Notes: a model not told the origin generated them from the sequence alone. A stretch of DNA of 25,730 bases from Lysobacter_K sp038248955 (GCA_038248955.1 JBBRWW010000025.1:1-25730), one strand, 5' to 3'; numbered from the stretch's first letter, positions 1-8,178 are shown. Numbers and translations are program-made.

Positions 1-147
1 CGCTTGCAGCAAGGCTGGTTCTTCGTAATTCGAAAAGAGTTTCCAATCGAATTGGCGTGCGGGCAAACCCGGTGGGAAACCAGCGTCCCCCTCCCACTCT
101 TCCCATGTCTTTACCGGCGATGCAACGAAGCGCTTGTGGCCCAGCAT
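1..147 (-). CDS. Unrecognised protein, N-terminal 49 residues (partial)
   Basis: A reading frame begins with ATG at 147 and runs off the left edge of the window. Its 49 visible residues read like real coding sequence: an early basic stretch (GHKRF), a WEEWEGD acidic/aromatic segment, then FPPGLPARQFDWKLF. No signal peptide or membrane segment is visible. I do not recognise the family. A purine-rich GAGGGAAC stretch lies upstream of the ATG, somewhat far for a ribosome site. The gene has the same orientation as the AlkB-like gene, which ends 144 bases upstream of this start, so they could share a transcript. The start is uncertain because the frame stays open further upstream. Confidence 0.5.
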   Translation of the reverse strand, partial: MLGHKRFVASPVKTWEEWEGDAGFPPGLPARQFDWKLFSNYEEPALLQA

Positions 148-291
148 AACGTGGCGACCTGTTCCCTCGAAACACCCCCACCCGCCGCATGCAGCGCATG
201 GCGGACCTGCCCCGGCGAGTGGGTATTCAGCGCGTCCATCAGCGCCTTGAACCCATCGCGGCGTTCAGTGCCGGCACGCGGCGCGCCCGCA

Positions 292-915
292 TCAGCGTTG
301 CGGCGTTCGCCCCGCCGCGCCCTGCCCGTCCGGCCTGACCCGGAACGCGAGGCTGATGCGCGCGGGTACGGCGTCGCGTGACTTCGGAATGCCGTGGTCG
401 TAGTGCCGCTGCGAGTCGTGGCTCATGACCAGCAGGCTGCCGGGCTCGAGGTCGAGATGGACCGGCGCGCGCGGCGGCGCCTTCGCGCGGATCGTCATGC
501 GCCGCGTCGCGCCCAGCGACAACAACGCGATCGGATGGCCCGGACGCAGCGTGCCGAGCTTGTCGTTGTGGGGCGCAACGCTGTCGTTGCCGTCGCGATA
601 GTAGTTGAGGCCGACCGTGTTGAAGGGCTGGTCCAGCGCCACCCGCACGCACGCGGCGATCTCCGCCAGCGGTTCCGGCAACGCCGGCGCATCCAGCCGG
701 TACGACGCCACCAGCCGCGGCACGTCGACGACCCGGTCGTACATGGGCCGGCGCATCGCCTGCCAGTCCACCCCGGCCAGCAGCGCCGCGAACCAGCGCG
801 CGGCGGCGGGCGCCGCGAACACGCCGGGGCGGTAGACCACCCCGCCCTCGTCATCCTCGATCAGGCGTTGCGGGCCGAGCTCGAACAGGCTCGGTTGGCG
901 GGGCGATGCGGGCAT
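292..915 (-). CDS. AlkB-like 2-oxoglutarate/Fe(II) dioxygenase
   Basis: The 207-residue product matches the AlkB-like 2OG-Fe(II) oxygenase family, which oxidatively removes alkyl groups from nucleic-acid bases. Visible are the iron ligands H116 and D118 (APHND) and H174 (HYDHGIPK), plus the arginine-containing end ARISLAFR (R186, R192) that binds 2-oxoglutarate. The NYYRDG motif just before the HxD is also typical. ATG at 915 was chosen because homology starts near LFELGPQRL. A longer in-frame start at 1203 would translate straight through the ~97-bp repeat at 928-1024, so it is unlikely. No clear Shine-Dalgarno precedes 915, and the repeat ends only 12 bases upstream, so the native promoter may have been altered. 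The length fits the short AlkB homologues of Proteobacteria. Confidence 0.88.
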   Translation of the reverse strand: MPASPRQPSLFELGPQRLIEDDEGGVVYRPGVFAAPAAARWFAALLAGVDWQAMRRPMYDRVVDVPRLVASYRLDAPALPEPLAEIAACVRVALDQPFNTVGLNYYRDGNDSVAPHNDKLGTLRPGHPIALLSLGATRRMTIRAKAPPRAPVHLDLEPGSLLVMSHDSQRHYDHGIPKSRDAVPARISLAFRVRPDGQGAAGRTPQR

Positions 916-927
916 CCGCACAGCATG

Positions 928-1024
928 CCGCGCCGCCGTCTCAGCCGCTGCGTCGCGGGCGGCATCGGGGCTGGATTGCCCGCACATTCCGCGCCATCGG
1001 CCGTTGGCAATCGTGGCGGCAGGC
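928..1024 (+). repeat. 97-bp interspersed repeat, copy 1
   Basis: This stretch aligns without gaps to 2856-2952. About 86 of 97 positions are identical; most differences cluster in a ~12-base central segment. Each half can fold: GCCGCC pairs with GGCGGC in the left half, and CGCCA...GCC-GTT-GGC...TGGCG forms a nested stem in the right half. It is non-coding and lies directly upstream of the AlkB-like gene. Confidence 0.85.
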
Positions 1025-1392
1025 CGAACATCGCCCGGACGGCAGAACGTCGCCGGGGTGGCGGGGCGATTCACCTTTCCAGCGTGGGGATCAGTGCAGT
1101 TTGGCGACGCAAAGAAAGTGCCCTCTGTTTTACCTGTCTTACCTGCTTCATTTCGTACTTCGTCACCAGCGCGACATCTCGCAAGGGTTCTCCCAAGTGC
1201 CAATCAACGCGCCAACCTGGTGAGGCCGCAGGGCTTAGCCGAGGCAATGGGTTGATGAACCCGGCCTACTTTTCTCTGCTAACGTGGCTTGGCAGCGAGG
1301 CATCGACCCGCCACGTCCATCATTGATGCGACATCGACGTGTTCCTGAGACCGACGTGGCCGATTGCTTCGGCCTTCCTTAGGGAGAAGCGT
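1025..1392. other. Intergenic region without a recognisable gene
   Basis: No convincing coding sequence is seen on either strand. At about 1113-1140 there is a possible decayed copy of the RAYT2-type terminus: GAAAGTGC-CTCTG followed by a T-rich stretch. The AGGGAGAAG at 1381-1389 is the ribosome site of the next gene. Confidence 0.5.
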
Positions 1393-1914
1393 ATGAGCAG
1401 CATGCAGCGGATCCGAGACGCCTTTGATCGGATGCAAAACGTCTTCGCAAAACGGCCGGCAGTCGCTCAGGCCACTGCGACCATGCGCGCCCGCATCATC
1501 GACGGATTGCATTGCGAGGCCCGGGAAGGCGACTGGCTGCTTTCGCTCGACATGCCCGTCGAGGCGGGCGGCACCAATGCGGCCGCGACTCCAGGCGTGC
1601 ATGGGCGGGCTGCCCTCGCCAGTTGCCTGGCCATTGGTTACAGCATCGAGCTCGCACGGGCAGGAATCGAAGCGCGCAGCGTCGAGGTTGAAGTGCAGGT
1701 CGACTATGACAACCGCGGCATATTGGGAATGGACAACATCAGACCCGGCTACCTGGACGTGCGGCACACCCTGTACCTGGAAACCGATGCGCCGCTCGAC
1801 GCAGTGCAACCAGTGCTTGAGAAGGCGCAGCGCAACAGCCCGTATCTGGACGTGTTCGCACATGCGCAACCGGTGTCAGGTCAAGTGGTCTTTGGTCCAC
1901 GTCCGCAGGTCTAA
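1393..1914 (+). CDS. OsmC-like family protein
   Basis: This 173-residue protein resembles the OsmC/Ohr-like fold, a family of small thiol peroxidases and related proteins. It has the central helix ASCLAIGYSIELARAGI carrying C78 and the following strand segment VEVEVQVDYDNRGILGMD, characteristic of OsmC-like proteins. The usual second redox cysteine near the C-terminus appears to be serine (RNSPYLDVF, S149), so classical two-cysteine peroxidase chemistry is doubtful. The start at 1393 is supported by a strong AGGGAGAAG ribosome site; an in-frame ATG 54 bases upstream lacks one. The gene ends seven bases before the methyltransferase start, so the two are probably co-transcribed. Confidence 0.8.
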   Translation: MSSMQRIRDAFDRMQNVFAKRPAVAQATATMRARIIDGLHCEAREGDWLLSLDMPVEAGGTNAAATPGVHGRAALASCLAIGYSIELARAGIEARSVEVEVQVDYDNRGILGMDNIRPGYLDVRHTLYLETDAPLDAVQPVLEKAQRNSPYLDVFAHAQPVSGQVVFGPRPQV

Positions 1915-1920
1915 AGAGCG

Positions 1921-2751
1921 ATGGACGCACGCTTGCAATTGCGGGTACAGAGGTATGGCTGGGACCGCGCTGCCCCCAGCTACGAACTGGCGTGGAAACA
2001 GGCACTCGCGCCGGCTACCGCCGCGGTACTGGACGCGGCGAACCTTCGGCCAGGCGAACGCGTGCTCGACGTCGCGTGCGGTTCCGGCTTGCTCACGCGT
2101 GCAGCATGGCACGCTGTGGCGTCCAATGGCGGCGAGGTGGTGGGCACCGATATTTCTGAGCTCATGCTCGCGCAGGCGGCCGAGCGATCACCCGAATGTC
2201 GCTTCGTGCGGGCAGACGCGCAAAACCTCGATGAAGTTGTGCCGGTCGGACATTTCGACGCATTACTGTGCGGTCTGGGTTTGATGTACATGCCCGACCC
2301 GGAGGCGGCATTGGTCACCATGGCACGTTGCCTGCGCCCAGGCGGGCGCATGGCAGTCTCGGTCTGGGGTGAACGGCGAGCCTGCGGATGGGCCGAGATC
2401 TTTCCAATCGTCGATTCACGTGTGCGTTCAGAGGTTTGCCCGATGTTTTTCAGGGTCGGTACCGGCAATACGCTTGAAGTGGCATTGCGTGAAGCCGGGC
2501 TGGTCGACGTGCAGTTGAGCCGTCCGCCGACGACGATCCATTACATCGATGCGGATGCGGCCTGCGACGCGGCCTTTATCTCCGGCCCGGTCGCGCTCGC
2601 ATACTCGCGGTTCGATGAAGCGACGCGTCTTTCGGTGCGCGCCGAGTATCTGGCGACCATCGATCCGTGGCGACATGGCGAACGGTTCGAGATTCCCGGC
2701 GCGTTCGTGATCGGATCTGGGCAGAGACCTGGAGCTTGCGACGACGCGTAA
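1921..2751 (+). CDS. Class I SAM-dependent methyltransferase (UbiE/Methyltransf_11 type)
   Basis: This 276-residue protein has the class I Rossmann methyltransferase signature. Motif I is VLDVACGSGLL (residues 48-58), followed by an acidic ribose-binding GTDIS, the adenine-site RADAQNLDE, and the motif IV/V region DALLCGLGLMYMPDPE with LRPGGRMAVSVWGER. The substrate cannot be read from the sequence; the overall layout is that of UbiE-like small-molecule methyltransferases. An AAAGAG stretch lies just upstream of the ATG, and only six bases separate it from the OsmC-like stop codon. A two-gene operon is likely. Confidence 0.88.
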   Translation: MDARLQLRVQRYGWDRAAPSYELAWKQALAPATAAVLDAANLRPGERVLDVACGSGLLTRAAWHAVASNGGEVVGTDISELMLAQAAERSPECRFVRADAQNLDEVVPVGHFDALLCGLGLMYMPDPEAALVTMARCLRPGGRMAVSVWGERRACGWAEIFPIVDSRVRSEVCPMFFRVGTGNTLEVALREAGLVDVQLSRPPTTIHYIDADAACDAAFISGPVALAYSRFDEATRLSVRAEYLATIDPWRHGERFEIPGAFVIGSGQRPGACDDA

Positions 2752-3151
2752 CGTGGGTGGTGCCGAAGACAACGGGAAAGGGCCAAGAGAACATTCTGTT
2801 TTAATCTCGGCGTGGACATCCCTGCGACCGCACCTCAACAGGGCGATACAACGCACCGCGCCGCCGTCTCATCCGCTGCGTCGCGGGCGGCATCGGGCCT
2901 GGGTGTTCTCGCGATTCCGCGCCATCGGCCGTTGGCAATCGTGGCGGCAGGCAGCCCCCGCCTTTTGTTCTCACCCAGCCGGGCAAGGGCCAGAGCGGAG
3001 TCGTTTGCAGCGTCCATTCGCCCTGACACCTCAAGGTCATGCAGAAAACGCAGAACCGCGCACAGCCAGCAAGTGCACAACGACCCAAGGCCGGACGCCA
3101 CTGTTGCGGCGACCGGACGGATGCGACGCTGCGATATACCCCGGAGGCAAG
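2752..3151. other. Intergenic region holding the second 97-bp repeat
   Basis: No supported gene is seen here. The stretch contains repeat copy 2 (2856-2952) and, at its end, the GGAGG ribosome site (3143-3147) that fixes the start of the DUF4386 gene. The frame of that gene is open upstream through the repeat, but such an extension shows no protein-like sequence. Confidence 0.5.
2856..2952 (+). repeat. 97-bp interspersed repeat, copy 2
   Basis: This is a direct repeat of 928-1024, collinear over 97 bases and about 89% identical. The right-hand ~45 bases (ATTCCGCGCCATCGGCC onward) are identical between the copies; the centre is diverged. It is non-coding and lies between the methyltransferase and the DUF4386 gene. 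Two copies in the same orientation ~1.9 kb apart could support homologous deletion of the OsmC/methyltransferase pair. Confidence 0.85.
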
Positions 3152-3892
3152 ATGGACACGACGACCACGATCTCACCACAGCGCTACGCACGATTCGCGG
3201 GCCTGCTCTATCTGGTGATCATCATCGCCGGCGTCATCGGCGAGCTGATGATTCGCGGCACCCTGGTGGTGGGCGGTGATGCAGCCGCAACGGCGGTACG
3301 TATCGCGGCGTCGCCTCAACTCTGGCGCATCGGCATCGCCGGCGACTTGCTGATGCACGTCTGCGACGTCTTCGTGATGTGGGCGATCTACGTGCTGCTG
3401 CGGCCCGTCAGCAGGAACCTTGCACTGCTGGTGCTGCTGCTCAACCTGATCCAGACGGCCGTGCTGGTCGCCAACAAGCTGATCCTGCTGGTGCCGATGT
3501 TGCTGCTCGGCGATCCGTTGTACGCGAACGCCTTCGACACGGCCCAGCTGCAGGCCTGGTCGCATCTCGCGATCGACATGCACGGGTACGGCTTCGGTGT
3601 GGGCCTGATCTTTTTCGGCTTCGTGCTGCTGATCGAAGGCTATCTCGTGCGCAAGTCAGGCTTTCTGCCGCCACTGATCGGCGCGCTCCTGCAACTCGCC
3701 GGGGCGTGCTACCTGATCAACAGCGTGGCCCTGCTACTTGCCCCGGACACTGCGAGCCGCCTGTTTCCCGCCATCCTCGTGCCGTGCTTCATCGCCGAGC
3801 TGGCGTTCGCGCTGTGGATGCTGATCAAGGGCGTGAACGTCGCTCAGTGGAGGCGTCGCGCATCAGCGTCGCGTGTTGACGCCATTGGTTAG
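3152..3892 (+). CDS. DUF4386 family integral membrane protein
   Basis: The 246-residue product is strongly hydrophobic. About six membrane segments are visible: around LLYLVIIIAGVIGEL, a DLLMHVCDVFVMWAIYVLL segment, LALLVLLLNLIQTAVLVAN, a GFGVGLIFFGFVLLI segment, GALLQLAGACYLINSVALLL, and ILVPCFIAELAFALWML. The pattern (N-terminal RYARFAGLLYL, central NKLILL, late AELAFALWML) fits the uncharacterised DUF4386 family. Function is unknown. ATG 3152 is chosen because GGAGG at 3143-3147 sits four bases upstream and the hydrophobic protein begins there. It stands alone, with the 97-bp repeat upstream and a perfect hairpin downstream. Confidence 0.82.
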   Translation: MDTTTTISPQRYARFAGLLYLVIIIAGVIGELMIRGTLVVGGDAAATAVRIAASPQLWRIGIAGDLLMHVCDVFVMWAIYVLLRPVSRNLALLVLLLNLIQTAVLVANKLILLVPMLLLGDPLYANAFDTAQLQAWSHLAIDMHGYGFGVGLIFFGFVLLIEGYLVRKSGFLPPLIGALLQLAGACYLINSVALLLAPDTASRLFPAILVPCFIAELAFALWMLIKGVNVAQWRRRASASRVDAIG

Positions 3893-3923
3893 CGGGTAGA
3901 CGAACGTGCCGCCGTTCCCGCGC

Positions 3924-3946
3924 GGCCTTCGACGCCGTCGAAGGCC
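3924..3946 (+). terminator. Perfect 9-bp hairpin after the DUF4386 gene
   Basis: GGCCTTCGA pairs with TCGAAGGCC across a five-base loop, 31 bases after the stop codon. No T-run follows, so an intrinsic terminator is only a possibility. Confidence 0.4.
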
Positions 3947-4207
3947 TCCCCTACCCCATGCACCGGGTCGCCGAGCACATCGCATGGCCTCTGGTACCCC
4001 GCGCACGCCATCAGCCACCGCAATCACGACACTACGGGGCCCGCGCGCGGGGTCGTAAAGCCCATCGCATGGCGACGTCGAGCGCACGCGCGGGGTCGGC
4101 GACCCCATCGCCGGGGTCGGCGACCCGGCGCGTGGCGCACGCGACCCCGGGACCGCCCTGCCCGACTCCATCGATGGCATCGCCGTCCGCCCGCATCGCG
4201 CCGCGCC
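3947..4207. other. Non-coding stretch with tandem GGGTCGGCGACCC palindromes
   Basis: No gene is supported. Two short palindromes sit side by side: 4092-4106 (GGGGTCG-G-CGACCCC) and 4114-4126 (GGGTCG-G-CGACCC), 22 bases apart. They resemble the GGGTCA...TGACCC cores of the other repeats here, but with G in place of A. Confidence 0.5.
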
Positions 4208-4234
4208 AAAAATAAAGCCGCCCGAAGGCGGCTT
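4208..4234 (-). terminator. Intrinsic terminator of the broken conserved gene
   Basis: On the minus strand, AAGCCGCC-TTCG-GGCGGCTT forms an 8-bp stem with a very stable TTCG tetraloop. It is followed by TATTTTT (4208-4214), a textbook rho-independent terminator. It ends the transcript of the pseudogene at 4258-4731. Confidence 0.85.
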
Positions 4235-4257
4235 CCCCGTTCCAAGCGTGCCTGCGA

Positions 4258-4731
4258 TCGCGCCGGCTGCGGGACCTCCTCGGCGCGGCGGCGGCTGCGG
4301 CTGAACTGCGCGCCCAGCTCCCGGCGCAGGTCGTCCAGGCCGTGCGCGGCGCCGGACAGCTTGAGCTGCTGGTAACCGTCGTAGGCCACGTCCATGACGT
4401 CGTGGCCCAGCATCGCGACGGTGTCCTCCAGCATCGCGTGCAGGCGCTGCACCTGCTCCAGCGGCGGACGCAATGCATCCAGTGCATCGAGGTCGGCGCG
4501 CGCGCCGGCCACGTCCAGGCTGGGCGGCACGATCTGCGGATTGGCCGCCATCGCGCGCATCACGCCACGGCCGAAGACCTCGTTTTTGTTGCGGAAGTGC
4601 TAGAGCTCCCTGCGCTCGCCAGGCTGCAGCGAGGCCAGCCCCGGCAGGGCCGACCAGATCTGCGCGATGGCCGCCACGGCGGCCTGGCGCTGTTCGGGGG
4701 AAACGATGAGCGTGATTCGATTAGCTGACAC
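4258..4731 (-). pseudogene. Conserved hypothetical gene with internal stop and lost stop codon
   Basis: Reading from GTG at 4731, the frame gives a compact ~157-residue protein: MSANRITLIVSPEQRQ at the start, ALPGLASLQPGERREL, then HFRNKNEVFGRGV, NPQIVPPSLD, LDALRPPLEQVQRL, AMLGHDVMDVAYDGYQQLKL and RRELGAQFSRSRRR near the end. This resembles a conserved helical family of unknown function in Gammaproteobacteria. Codon 44 is TAG (4600-4602), probably a mutated tryptophan or similar codon. The expected stop region before the terminator reads CGA (4258-4260) where TGA would fit, so the frame continues through the terminator hairpin. Both changes indicate a decaying gene. A sequencing error at the TAG is possible but would not explain the missing stop. 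Confidence 0.7.
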
Positions 4732-4762
4732 GACAAGCTCGCATGTTTTCCTTGTGTGCAAT

Positions 4763-4779
4763 CCCCGGCACTGCCGGGG
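4763..4779. repeat. Perfect palindrome CCCCGGCA-C-TGCCGGGG
   Basis: Two 8-base arms around a single central base lie between the M13 peptidase stop and the pseudogene start. No T-run follows on either strand. Its role is unknown; it may be a binding site or a transcript hairpin. Confidence 0.55.
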
Positions 4780-4929
4780 CGTCCTTGCTGCGCCGCGTTC
4801 CGTGTTGCGGCAGTGATGGCCGATGGTCGGCGATGGAGCGGTAGGGAGCGTGCCAGAGGAACCCGCGGCGTGTGCATCCCTTGCCCTCTGCAGGTGTGAC
4901 TGCCTGCGAGCCTGTTTGCCGCCGCCGCG

Positions 4930-6948
4930 TCACCACACCTCGCAGCGGTCCGCCTCCGCGCGCACCATCGGATCGCCCGCCTTGCACTGGAACGCGTCGC
5001 GGAACTCGGGCAGGTTCGACAGCGGACCGTTGACGCGGTATTTCGCGACGGGATGGGGGTCGCCCTGGATCATGGTGCGCTGGGTTTCCGGCCGGGTTTC
5101 ATCGCCGCGCCACTGGCCCCAGGCGATGAAGAACTGCTGCGTGGGGGTGTAGCCGTCGATGGTGGGTTCCGGACCCTTGCCTTCGCGCGACTTGAGGTAG
5201 GCGCGGTAGGCGATCTTGGCGCCGGCAAGGTCGCCGATGGATTCGCCCAGCACCAGTTTGCCGTTGTGGTGCAGGCCGGGCGCGATGAAGGTGTTGTCGA
5301 ACTGCTTCACCACGCACTGGCCCTTGGCGGTGAACCGCGCAGTGTCCTGCGGCGTCCACCAGTTGGCCAGTCGCCCCTGCGCGTCGAACTGCGCGCCCTG
5401 GTCGTCGAAGCCGTGGCTGATCTCGTGGCCGATCACCACGCCAATGGCGCCGTAGTTGACCGCGTCGGTGGCAGCGGTGTCGAACGCGGGCGGCTGCAGG
5501 ATGCCGGCCGGGAACACGATCTCGTTGAGCAGCGGGTTGTAGTAGGCGTTGGACGTGGGCGGCGTCATGCCCCAGCGGGCGCGGTCGACCGGCTTGCCGA
5601 TCTGCGCGCGGTCGTCGTTGATGTACCAGCGCGCCGCGGCCTCGCGGTCATCCCAGTACGAGCCGCGCGCCACGCGCACGCCGTCGTAGGTCTTCCACTT
5701 GTCCGGATAGCCGATCTTGGGGTTGAAGGTGGACAGCTTCTCCAGCGCGCGGGTCTTGGTCTGCGGGCTCATCCATGCCAGCCCGTCGATGGTGTCGCCC
5801 ATCGCCAGCAGGATGTTCTTGACCATGTCCTGCATGCGCGTCTTGGCTTCGGGCGGAAAGTACCTGCTGACATAGGCGTGGCCCAGCGCGTCGCCCAGCA
5901 GGGTGTCGGTGTCCTCGGCGCAGCGCTTCCAGCGCGGCTTCATTTCCGTCGCGCCACTGAGGTACTGGCCGTAGAAGGCGAAGTTCTGGGCGACGAAGGG
6001 CGTGGGCAGGGTGTCGGCCGAAGCGTTCAGCACCTGCCAGCGCAGGTAGGTCCGCCACTGCGCCAGCGGTGTCGACGCGACTTCGTGGTTGAACTGCTGC
6101 ACGAACTTCGGCTGGGTGACGTTGAGATCGGCGCGCGGCAGCCGGGCGGCATCGAAGTACCCGCCCCAGTCGAAGGCCGGCGCCAGCGCCTGTAGCTGCG
6201 CGAAGCCCATCGTGTGGTCCTGCAGCTTCGGGTCGCGCAGCGCGACGTTGTCCAGCGACGCCTCCGCCAGGCGCTTCTCGAACGCGAACACGGTGGCGGC
6301 GGCGGCCTTGGCGGCGCCCGGTTTCGCGCCGGCCAGTTCAAACATCCTGGCGACGTGTTCGAGGTACTTGGCGCGGGCCTCGACGAAGCGCGGCTCGGGT
6401 TTCAGGTAGTAGTCGCGGTCCGGCAGGCCGATGCCGCTGGCGCCCAGGCTGGCCACCACCTGCGACGGGTTGTGCAGGTCCTGCGCCGAATTCAGCGCGA
6501 ACGGCGCAAAGATGGCGACGTTGTTGAGGTGGCCGATGGCGCGCTGCAGGTCGGCGCCGCTCTTGATCGCGCTGATTTCGTCGAGCAGCGGCTGGGCCGG
6601 TGCCAGCCCGCGCGCATCGACCCGGCTTTCGTCCATGCAGGCGGCGTAATAGTCGCCGCTCAGCTGCTCGGCGCTGCCCTGCGGCCAATCCTGCCTGGCG
6701 GACACCTCGGTGAGGATGTCGCGCACGTGCTCCTTGTTGACCTCACCGGATTGCCAGCGCCGGCTCCAGCGGTCCATGTAATCGGGAATGGGGTTCTGCT
6801 TGCGCCACGTGCCGTTGGCGAAGTCGAAGAAGTCGGTGCAGGCGTTGGCGTTCGGGTTGAGGTCGTCGCTGGCGATGCCGTGCAGGGAGCCTGCGGAGGC
6901 GGTGCCGACGGCCATCAGCAGGACGAGCGGAAGGCGGGAACGGTACAT
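4930..6948 (-). CDS. Secreted M13 family zinc endopeptidase (PepO/neprilysin type)
   Basis: This 672-residue protein has every landmark of M13 metallopeptidases. An N-terminal signal peptide (RSRLPLVLLMAVGTASAG) is followed by DDLNPNANACTDFFDFANGTW, the usual M13 opening. The substrate-binding NAYYNPLLNEIVFPAGIL lies at about 467-484, the zinc motif HEISH at 508-512, the third ligand and partner GESIGD at 568-573 (E569, D573), and the family C-terminus ends CEVW. The predicted product is exported and cleaves oligopeptides in the periplasm or outside. ATG 6948 is preferred because AAGGA lies about ten bases upstream and the signal peptide begins there; the longer frame adds arginine/alanine-rich non-protein-like sequence. 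It is monocistronic. Confidence 0.96.
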   Translation of the reverse strand: MYRSRLPLVLLMAVGTASAGSLHGIASDDLNPNANACTDFFDFANGTWRKQNPIPDYMDRWSRRWQSGEVNKEHVRDILTEVSARQDWPQGSAEQLSGDYYAACMDESRVDARGLAPAQPLLDEISAIKSGADLQRAIGHLNNVAIFAPFALNSAQDLHNPSQVVASLGASGIGLPDRDYYLKPEPRFVEARAKYLEHVARMFELAGAKPGAAKAAAATVFAFEKRLAEASLDNVALRDPKLQDHTMGFAQLQALAPAFDWGGYFDAARLPRADLNVTQPKFVQQFNHEVASTPLAQWRTYLRWQVLNASADTLPTPFVAQNFAFYGQYLSGATEMKPRWKRCAEDTDTLLGDALGHAYVSRYFPPEAKTRMQDMVKNILLAMGDTIDGLAWMSPQTKTRALEKLSTFNPKIGYPDKWKTYDGVRVARGSYWDDREAAARWYINDDRAQIGKPVDRARWGMTPPTSNAYYNPLLNEIVFPAGILQPPAFDTAATDAVNYGAIGVVIGHEISHGFDDQGAQFDAQGRLANWWTPQDTARFTAKGQCVVKQFDNTFIAPGLHHNGKLVLGESIGDLAGAKIAYRAYLKSREGKGPEPTIDGYTPTQQFFIAWGQWRGDETRPETQRTMIQGDPHPVAKYRVNGPLSNLPEFRDAFQCKAGDPMVRAEADRCEVW

Positions 6949-7070
6949 GGCGCGGCATCCTTCTGGGCAGGTGCGACGAGCATGGCGGGCTACGGCGCTG
7001 CACGCCCCTGCCGGAGGTCCTGCATGGGGGGGGGCTTGCGCCCGTCGGCCGACCGCAGCCACGCGGCGGG

Positions 7071-7101
7071 AAAGGGGTCACTCCACCCTGACCCCTGGTT
7101 T
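7071..7101. repeat. Type D palindromic repeat (GGGGTCA...TGACCCC), copy 1
   Basis: GGGGTCA (7074-7080) and TGACCCC (7089-7095) form an inverted repeat around CTCCACCC. Its reverse complement differs from the palindrome at 11509-11530 at only one position. It lies in the leader of the quinone oxidoreductase gene, ~60 bases before the start. Confidence 0.8.
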
Positions 7102-7153
7102 GTTTTGATTGCTTTTGTCCTTTGCTTTTTTCACTCAATCCGACGGAGGCGAC

Positions 7154-8161
7154 ATGGCCAGCATGCAAGCCATCGAAATCACCCAGCCCGGCGCTGCGGA
7201 CGTCCTGCAAATGACCACGCGCACGATCCCCCGCCCCGGGCCGGGAGAGGTGCTCATCAAGGTGGCGGCGTCCGGCGTCAATCGACCGGACGTGTTCCAG
7301 CGCCAAGGCAATTACGCGCCGCCACCAGGCGCTTCCGACCTGCCCGGGCTGGAGGTCGCCGGGACCTTGGTCGAGGGTGATTTCGGGGGCGACAATCCGT
7401 TCGGTCTCAAGCAAGGTGACGCCGTCTGTGCGTTGCTCACCGGTGGGGGATATGCCGAATACGCCGTGGCACCGCTGCTGCAGTGCCTGCCGGCACCCAA
7501 GACCCTGACCTTGATCGAAGCCGCTGCGCTGCCGGAGAACACGTTCACCGTGTGGAGCAACGTCTTCGACCGCGGACGCCTGGGCAACCGCGTTGGAGGC
7601 GCGCCCGAATCCCTGTTGGTACAAGGCGGCTCCAGCGGCATCGGCGTCATCGCCATCCAGCTGGCGCACGCGCTCGGTCACCCGGTGTTCGCCACGGCGG
7701 GCAATGCGGACAAATGCGCGGCCTGCGAAAGACTCGGCGCCCACGCCATCAACTACCACGAGCAGGATTTCGCCGAGGAAGTGAAGAAGCACACCGATGG
7801 CCGCGGCGTGGACGTGATCCTCGACATGGTCGCCGGCGACTACGTCCCGCGCGAATTGGCGCTGCTGGCCGAAGATGGTCGACTGGTGTTCATCGCCACC
7901 CTGGGGGGAAAGCAAGCCGACATCGATGCGTCGCTGATCATGCGACGACGGTTGACCATCACCGGATCCACGCTGCGCGCCCGGCCCATCGCGTTCAAGG
8001 CCGCGCTGGCCAGGCAGCTGCATGAGCACGTCTGGCCGCTGCTGGAATCGGGCAAGGTAAAACCGCTGATCCATCAGGTCTTCCCCGCGGCCCAAGCGGC
8101 CAACGCGCACGCCCTGATGGAGAGCAGCGAACACATCGGGAAGATCATGCTGGAGTGGTAA
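7154..8161 (+). CDS. NAD(P)H quinone oxidoreductase, zinc-independent MDR family (PIG3-like)
   Basis: This 335-residue protein belongs to the medium-chain dehydrogenase/reductase superfamily, quinone oxidoreductase branch. It begins MQAIEITQPGAADVLQM and has the substrate-side GVNRPDVFQRQGNYAPPPGAS, the PGLEVAG turn, and the nucleotide-binding loop QGGSSGIGVIAIQLA (157-171). The NAGNADKCAACERLGA segment contacts the NADPH phosphate. Catalytic and structural zinc ligands of alcohol dehydrogenases are absent, as expected for this branch. It probably reduces quinones or enones with NADPH in the cytoplasm. GGAGG at 7145-7149 supports ATG 7154; ATG 7163 is an alternative. The stop codon lies only a few bases before the RAYT1 element. 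Confidence 0.93.
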   Translation: MASMQAIEITQPGAADVLQMTTRTIPRPGPGEVLIKVAASGVNRPDVFQRQGNYAPPPGASDLPGLEVAGTLVEGDFGGDNPFGLKQGDAVCALLTGGGYAEYAVAPLLQCLPAPKTLTLIEAAALPENTFTVWSNVFDRGRLGNRVGGAPESLLVQGGSSGIGVIAIQLAHALGHPVFATAGNADKCAACERLGAHAINYHEQDFAEEVKKHTDGRGVDVILDMVAGDYVPRELALLAEDGRLVFIATLGGKQADIDASLIMRRRLTITGSTLRARPIAFKAALARQLHEHVWPLLESGKVKPLIHQVFPAAQAANAHALMESSEHIGKIMLEW

Positions 8162-8178
8162 GCAATCAAATGGTGTCC

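Noticed and set aside
4..381. Plus-strand frame at the left edge
   Set aside because: It overlaps the AlkB-like gene end and a more protein-like minus-strand frame, and shows no family features.
2753..3151. N-terminal extension of the DUF4386 protein
   Set aside because: The frame is open, but it translates the 97-bp repeat, and a GGAGG site directly precedes the internal ATG where the membrane protein begins.
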